From Oscarella lobularis (Eukaryota > Porifera > Homoscleromorpha > Homosclerophorida > Oscarellidae), in NCBI RefSeq assembly GCF_947507565.1, contig NC_089177.1:3782001-3846000 (forward strand): a stretch of DNA of 64,000 nt, read 5' to 3'. The stretch's first letter is position 1; every line of letters begins with the position of its first letter. A program made the position numbers and the translations under genes. Shown piece after piece: positions 54,283 to 64,000 of this stretch. The notes beneath the pieces are model-generated. The model had not been told where the DNA came from and did no database searches. It was given only the letters and a program-made list of their open reading frames with translations.

Positions 54283-56544
54283 ATGGTGCGTTTTCGCGAA
54301 TTCTTGGTCGTTCTTTTGCTTATTCTAGTGTAGCACGGTCGGGTAAAGGTTAGGACGACCGCCGAACAGCAAGAGGCCAAAAGAAAGGAACGAGAGAAGA
54401 AACTGAAGACGTATCAAGCCATTCACGCGAAAATCTTCGAAAAAGCAAGTCAGAAGTGTTTGTCAATTACAAATATTTCATTTTCCGACGTAGAGAGCGA
54501 ATAAAGAATACGACGACGAAATTCTAGAACTTACCGAAAAAATTCTCACTTCCGACCCGGATGTGACAACATTGTGGAATATTCGTCGCGAGGCGATTGA
54601 ACAGCGAGACAATTCCGAACACGTGACCATCGCAAAGCACGAACGTCGTCTAACGGAAACATGTCTCGGAGTCAATCCCAAATCCTATTGTGCTTGGTTA
54701 CATCGTAAGTGGATTATGATGACGTATGCAAACGAGAAAGAAGAATGGGATGAGGAGATACGGCTCTGTGACGTTTTTCTCAAATACGACGAGAGGAATT
54801 GTGTGTTCATGTGATATAGAAAGTCATTAATTAATTAATTTAATTAATTGATTTTAGTTCACTGTTGGGATTATCGGAGGTTTGTCGTTTCGAAAGCTGG
54901 AATTGAATCCGAGAAGGAATTCGAGTTTTCCATGAAAAAGATCATGGATAACATTTCGAATTATTCGGGTTGGCACTATCGCAGCAAACTTCTTCCTCTC
55001 GTTCATCCAGATCCAGAGAATAAGGAGAGACCGGCTGAATCAGCATTAGTCAAAGGTACGCAATTAGAAAAGATATAAAAATTAGGCAAAAAGTGTGTCT
55101 AGAATACGAGTTGGTACAGAATGCTGTTTTTACGGATCCATACGATCAAAGTGCTTGGTTCTATCATAGATGGCTCTTAGGAAGAGGTGAGTTTGCTACA
55201 TGCAAATCTTTCACATAGTGAGAAAATTCTCCTAGTGGAATCTCCTCTAATCATAAGCTGTGTACTGGCGGAAAAGAATGACAATGACTTGCTTGTGCAC
55301 GTGTCCCTAACAAAGCCAGTCGACGTAAGTGAAATAGAAAAAAGAGTTTTATTTTTTTATAGGTACTGTGATTAAATAGGTTTTTTCTGTGGTGTTGACT
55401 ATTGATGGCGTTGAATGCCCTGTAGAGTGGACGTCCTCAGCGTCGTTCATTTGGGTAAAGAATATACAGCACAGGTGTGCGTATGTCTTACACTTAAGTG
55501 TAGCAAGCGAGAGTAGACGCAAAGACTGCAAAGGAAATTATAGTCAGAGCAGAGTTCAGTGCCAAGCAAGAAATAGCAGTAACGTTCACTTCTGGTGAAT
55601 ATATGACAATGAATATATGGTTTGTTGACTTTCTCTTTGTGTTCCAGATGAGGAGACTCTTGGCTATGGGCTGTGTGATTCTCTACAGCTATTTCGGCGC
55701 AAGAAAACGCAGTCAGCTGACGCCGTTTTGACGTCAGAACTAGAATCATGCCAGCAATTGCTGGAATTAGAACCAGGAAACAAATGTAAGTAAGAAAAGC
55801 GGTTTTGACTGAAAATGTGAAGTGCTTCTTTTCCAGGGACACTTTTGACACTTGTTTTCTTGATGGAAGCAATTGATCCAATTGGTCACAAGGACACTAT
55901 AGTGGCTCATTTGGTAGATTTGATATCTGTGGTGGATCCATGCAGAAAAGGATATTATCAAGATTTGAGTAAATCCAATTGCTACAAAGTTAAATTTTCG
56001 CATATAATTTGTGGTCTGTTAGAATCTCGTTTTGTCATAGAAAGAGTCGTCGAGTCAATATTTAGAAATTTTAGAAATCCAATTCTTGATCTAAAGGATC
56101 ACGTGAGAGTAATTCAATATATGTGGATCTGTATCTCGATTTCATTTTTAGGGTCTTTCTAGACTCTATCACATGCACCACGTCTCGTTTGTTACAGAAT
56201 TGGATGTCAGCAATAATTGCCTATCAAGTCTAAGCGGCTGTCAGCATCTCCTCAATCTTTCTGTGCTCATTGCTGATAAAAATCAAATTGCTGAGATTTC
56301 ATCATCTCTAGCTCGCCTTTCTCGTCTTGTTAGACTCTCGCTGAATCACAATAGTAAGAGAAAGACAAGAGGAAAAAGCTCGTCATTTATTTTGAGTTTA
56401 GAAATTTCATCCATCGAGTCGCTGAGTGGTCTGAAAGGAATGAAGCTGGGGTATCTTTCTCTTTGCCACAATCCGTTAAGATCAATTGAAGACGTAAAAA
56501 CAGTGCTAAGGACGCGTTTTCCGCTCCTGACGCTAGAGCTGTGA
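54283..56544 (+). CDS. RABGGTA: Rab geranylgeranyltransferase subunit alpha
   Basis: Alpha subunit of GGTase-II, which prenylates Rab GTPases with the beta subunit and REP. Derived exons: 54283..54285, 54334..54444, 54494..54800, 54858..55055, 55103..55186, 55236..55324, 55380..55454, 55504..55594, 55648..55795, 55837..55968, 56033..56102, 56152..56353, 56402..56544. Exon 1 is only the ATG, after which [12 protein letters not shown] matches the family start. Prenyltransferase alpha repeats are clear ([45 protein letters not shown]). An Ig-like insert and C-terminal leucine-rich repeats ([15 protein letters not shown]) follow, as in animals. Intron 2 (54445..54493) has a GC donor. MED10 starts 51 bases after the stop. 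Confidence 0.95.
54826..54850 (+). repeat. TTAATTAA tract in RABGGTA intron 3
   Basis: A short palindromic AT-rich run just upstream of the exon 4 acceptor. Same family of tracts as in neighbouring introns. Confidence 0.6.
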
Positions 56545-56595
56545 TTGTGCCGAGTATTGTGCCGCCGGCTTGTAGCGCACGCTAAACGCAAAAAA

Positions 56596-57137
56596 ATGAG
56601 CGAGTTTCACGCCTTGGAACAGAAGCTGGAGATCTTTGTCGAGACCGTACGGCAAATTGGAATCACCGTGAGTGATTTCCAACCGAATAGCCAAGCAGTT
56701 CTCAACTCGAGAATGTCAGTAATCGCGTCGATAATTCGCGAGCGAACAGCGTTTCTTTTTCTAGCAATGCGATGATTGACGAAATGCGACAGATTTATCA
56801 GATGAAGTTCGACGTCGAAGACGTCAACGTGCCCATCGAAGTGCTAGAGTGAGATACGAAAAAGATATAGGAGGTCATATCAAAGAGCTGAGCTACAGGT
56901 ATATTGACATGGGAAAAAATCCGCAACTTTATACGCAACAGTGTCTGCACAAAGTAACGGAAAAGAGCAGTCAGGTTCAGCAGAAAGTAGAGGCCTACAA
57001 AGTCAGATAAATATACTTTGTGTCCTCCTCCTATAATTAATGATAACTAGATGTTTCGAAGTCATTTATTGACAGAATTGGACAAATTCTTTCCTGAGCA
57101 AATGCAGGAATACAGAATAGCAAGAAAATTACTTTGA
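56596..57137 (+). CDS. MED10: Mediator complex subunit 10
   Basis: Middle-module Mediator subunit acting in RNA polymerase II transcription. Derived exons: 56596..56714, 56765..56848, 56899..57001, 57051..57137, giving about 130 residues, the family's normal size. Conserved blocks are VETVRQIGITVSDFQP, YIDMGKNPQLYTQQCL and FPEQMQEYR. The ATG at 56596 is preferred; in-frame upstream codons exist but add a non-conserved extension. The stop is 8 bases from the convergent MPHOSPH6 stop. Confidence 0.95.
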
Positions 57138-57145
57138 TTCAATAA

Positions 57146-59514
<2,369 letters not shown>

Positions 59515-59808
59515 ATGAAAAGGCGCATCTCTTGCAGACACCTGCAGCTTGAAAACTTGAATAATTGTTTTTCTGTCTCTTTCTCTTGTCTTGGTGTGTT
59601 GTAAGGTCAAAATACCCGGCAGGATATCATGTGAGCGGTGACGCGTGTTTTGGCCAATCAGAGTCGAGTAAGGTAGGCACGTGCTCGCGTTTGAACCAAT
59701 GAGCGTTGAGGATTTCATTTAGCAACAGTCTGTTGTCACCCCACCGACCAACAGACAAACTCGAAACCTCGCTCCAGCAGCAGCTCGTCGTGTTTCTGTG
59801 TCTAAACT
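59515..59808 (+). promoter_or_regulatory. Spacer and promoter of beta-tubulin 2
   Basis: Holds the gene 1 3' UTR and the gene 2 promoter. CCAAT boxes at 59654..59658 and 59696..59700, with a cacgtg E-box at 59678..59683 between them. The spacer is nearly the same as 61331..61629, including the aatacccggcaggatatca block, so the duplication unit includes the flanks. Confidence 0.6.
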
Positions 59809-61330
<1,522 letters not shown>

Positions 61331-61629
61331 ATGAAAATGCGGTCATCTCTTGCAGACACCTGCAGCTTGAAAACTTTGAATAATTGTTTTTCTGTCTATT
61401 TCTTGTCTGGTGTGTTGGTTGTAAGGTCAAAATACCCGGCAGGATATCACGTGAGCGGTAACGCGTGTTTTGGCCAATCAGAGTAAGCACGTGCTTGATG
61501 ACGCACGTTTGAACCAATGAGCGTTGAGGATTTCATTTAGCAACAGTCCGTTGTCACCCCCACCGACCAAACAAACCTCGCTCCAGCAGCAGCAGCAGCA
61601 CTAGCTCGTCGTGTTTCTGTGTCTAAACG
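61331..61629 (+). promoter_or_regulatory. Spacer and promoter of beta-tubulin 3
   Basis: Duplicate of the preceding spacer. CCAAT boxes at 61474..61478 and 61514..61518, cacgtg E-boxes at 61448..61453 and 61488..61493. A short cag repeat (about 61584..61599) lies just upstream of the gene 3 leader and is longer than in the gene 2 spacer. Confidence 0.6.
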
Positions 61630-63163
<1,534 letters not shown>

Positions 63164-63468
63164 AGTCGAAGCGGAAAGTGCTAATGAATCTTCATGACTT
63201 CTGTGAATCATCATGACTGTTTCTGTCAATGTCGTTCTTCTCTGTCTAACTTTTTGTTTGACGTTGTTGGTTGTGCGATTTGAATGTTGTGAGGTCTAAT
63301 ACAGTGTGACTATTCCTCTCGCCCCCTCGTACAGTGAGGTGAGTTCATTTTTATACGGGTAAGCGCACTTATGATGTGGCCAATTACTGTCGTTTGTTTT
63401 CGCACCATAGCAACATCCTTTGTCTCACGCAACAACTGAAAGCGTTGTCATCATTTACTGTGTGAGCG
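63164..63468 (+). promoter_or_regulatory. Spacer and promoter of beta-tubulin 4
   Basis: Unlike the two earlier spacers. One CCAAT box at 63380..63384 (tggccaattac). No shared cacgtg element. This suggests gene 4 has different regulation from genes 2 and 3. Confidence 0.5.

Positions 63469-64000
<532 letters not shown>

Overview
This is a very compact metazoan nuclear genome segment. Genes are split by GT-AG introns of mostly 45-70 bases and separated by tens of bases. The gene set is animal: a classical-type cadherin with catenin-binding motifs, a divergent Frizzled-like receptor pair, cilium-related genes, and a Mediator subunit. A sponge fits best, probably a homoscleromorph (Oscarella- or Corticium-like), because of the small intergenic distances and a non-chordate-type classical cadherin carrying EGF and laminin-G domains. 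The lineage call is inference; the sequence alone does not prove it.

Layout. 1-5848: mitochondrial GTPase MTG2 (minus, partial) shares a 17-base divergent promoter with FOXRED2, followed by lysyl-tRNA synthetase (KARS1). 6158-22675: a giant single-pass cadherin of about 5,488 residues, nearly all of it in one 14.9-kb exon. 23080-26086: a TENT4-type non-canonical poly(A) polymerase. 26277-34825 (minus): ENTR1-like coiled-coil protein, GPATCH1, and two tandem Frizzled-like 7TM genes, one with an in-frame stop. 35117-48528: a DNHD1-like dynein heavy chain with a degenerate first ATPase site and a missing C-terminal domain. 48590-52073: two tandem SLC17-type transporters. 52138-57840: TMEM231, TIMM21 (minus), RABGGTA, MED10 and MPHOSPH6 (minus). 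58003-64000: a tandem array of at least four beta-tubulin genes, the last cut by the window edge.

There is no sign of one shared pathway. Most genes are unrelated housekeeping genes packed together. TMEM231, the dynein-like protein and the tubulins are loosely linked through cilia and microtubules.

The most notable signals are: p120-catenin- and beta-catenin-binding motifs on a roughly 40-repeat cadherin; an unusual density of GC-AG introns (five of twelve in KARS1, plus one each in TIMM21 and RABGGTA); an ATPase-defective truncated dynein; a Frizzled-like pair lacking the usual cysteine-rich domain; and same-strand gene spacing of about 50-65 bases. Exon limits were derived by hand from splice consensus, reading frame and family similarity, so individual junctions can be off.
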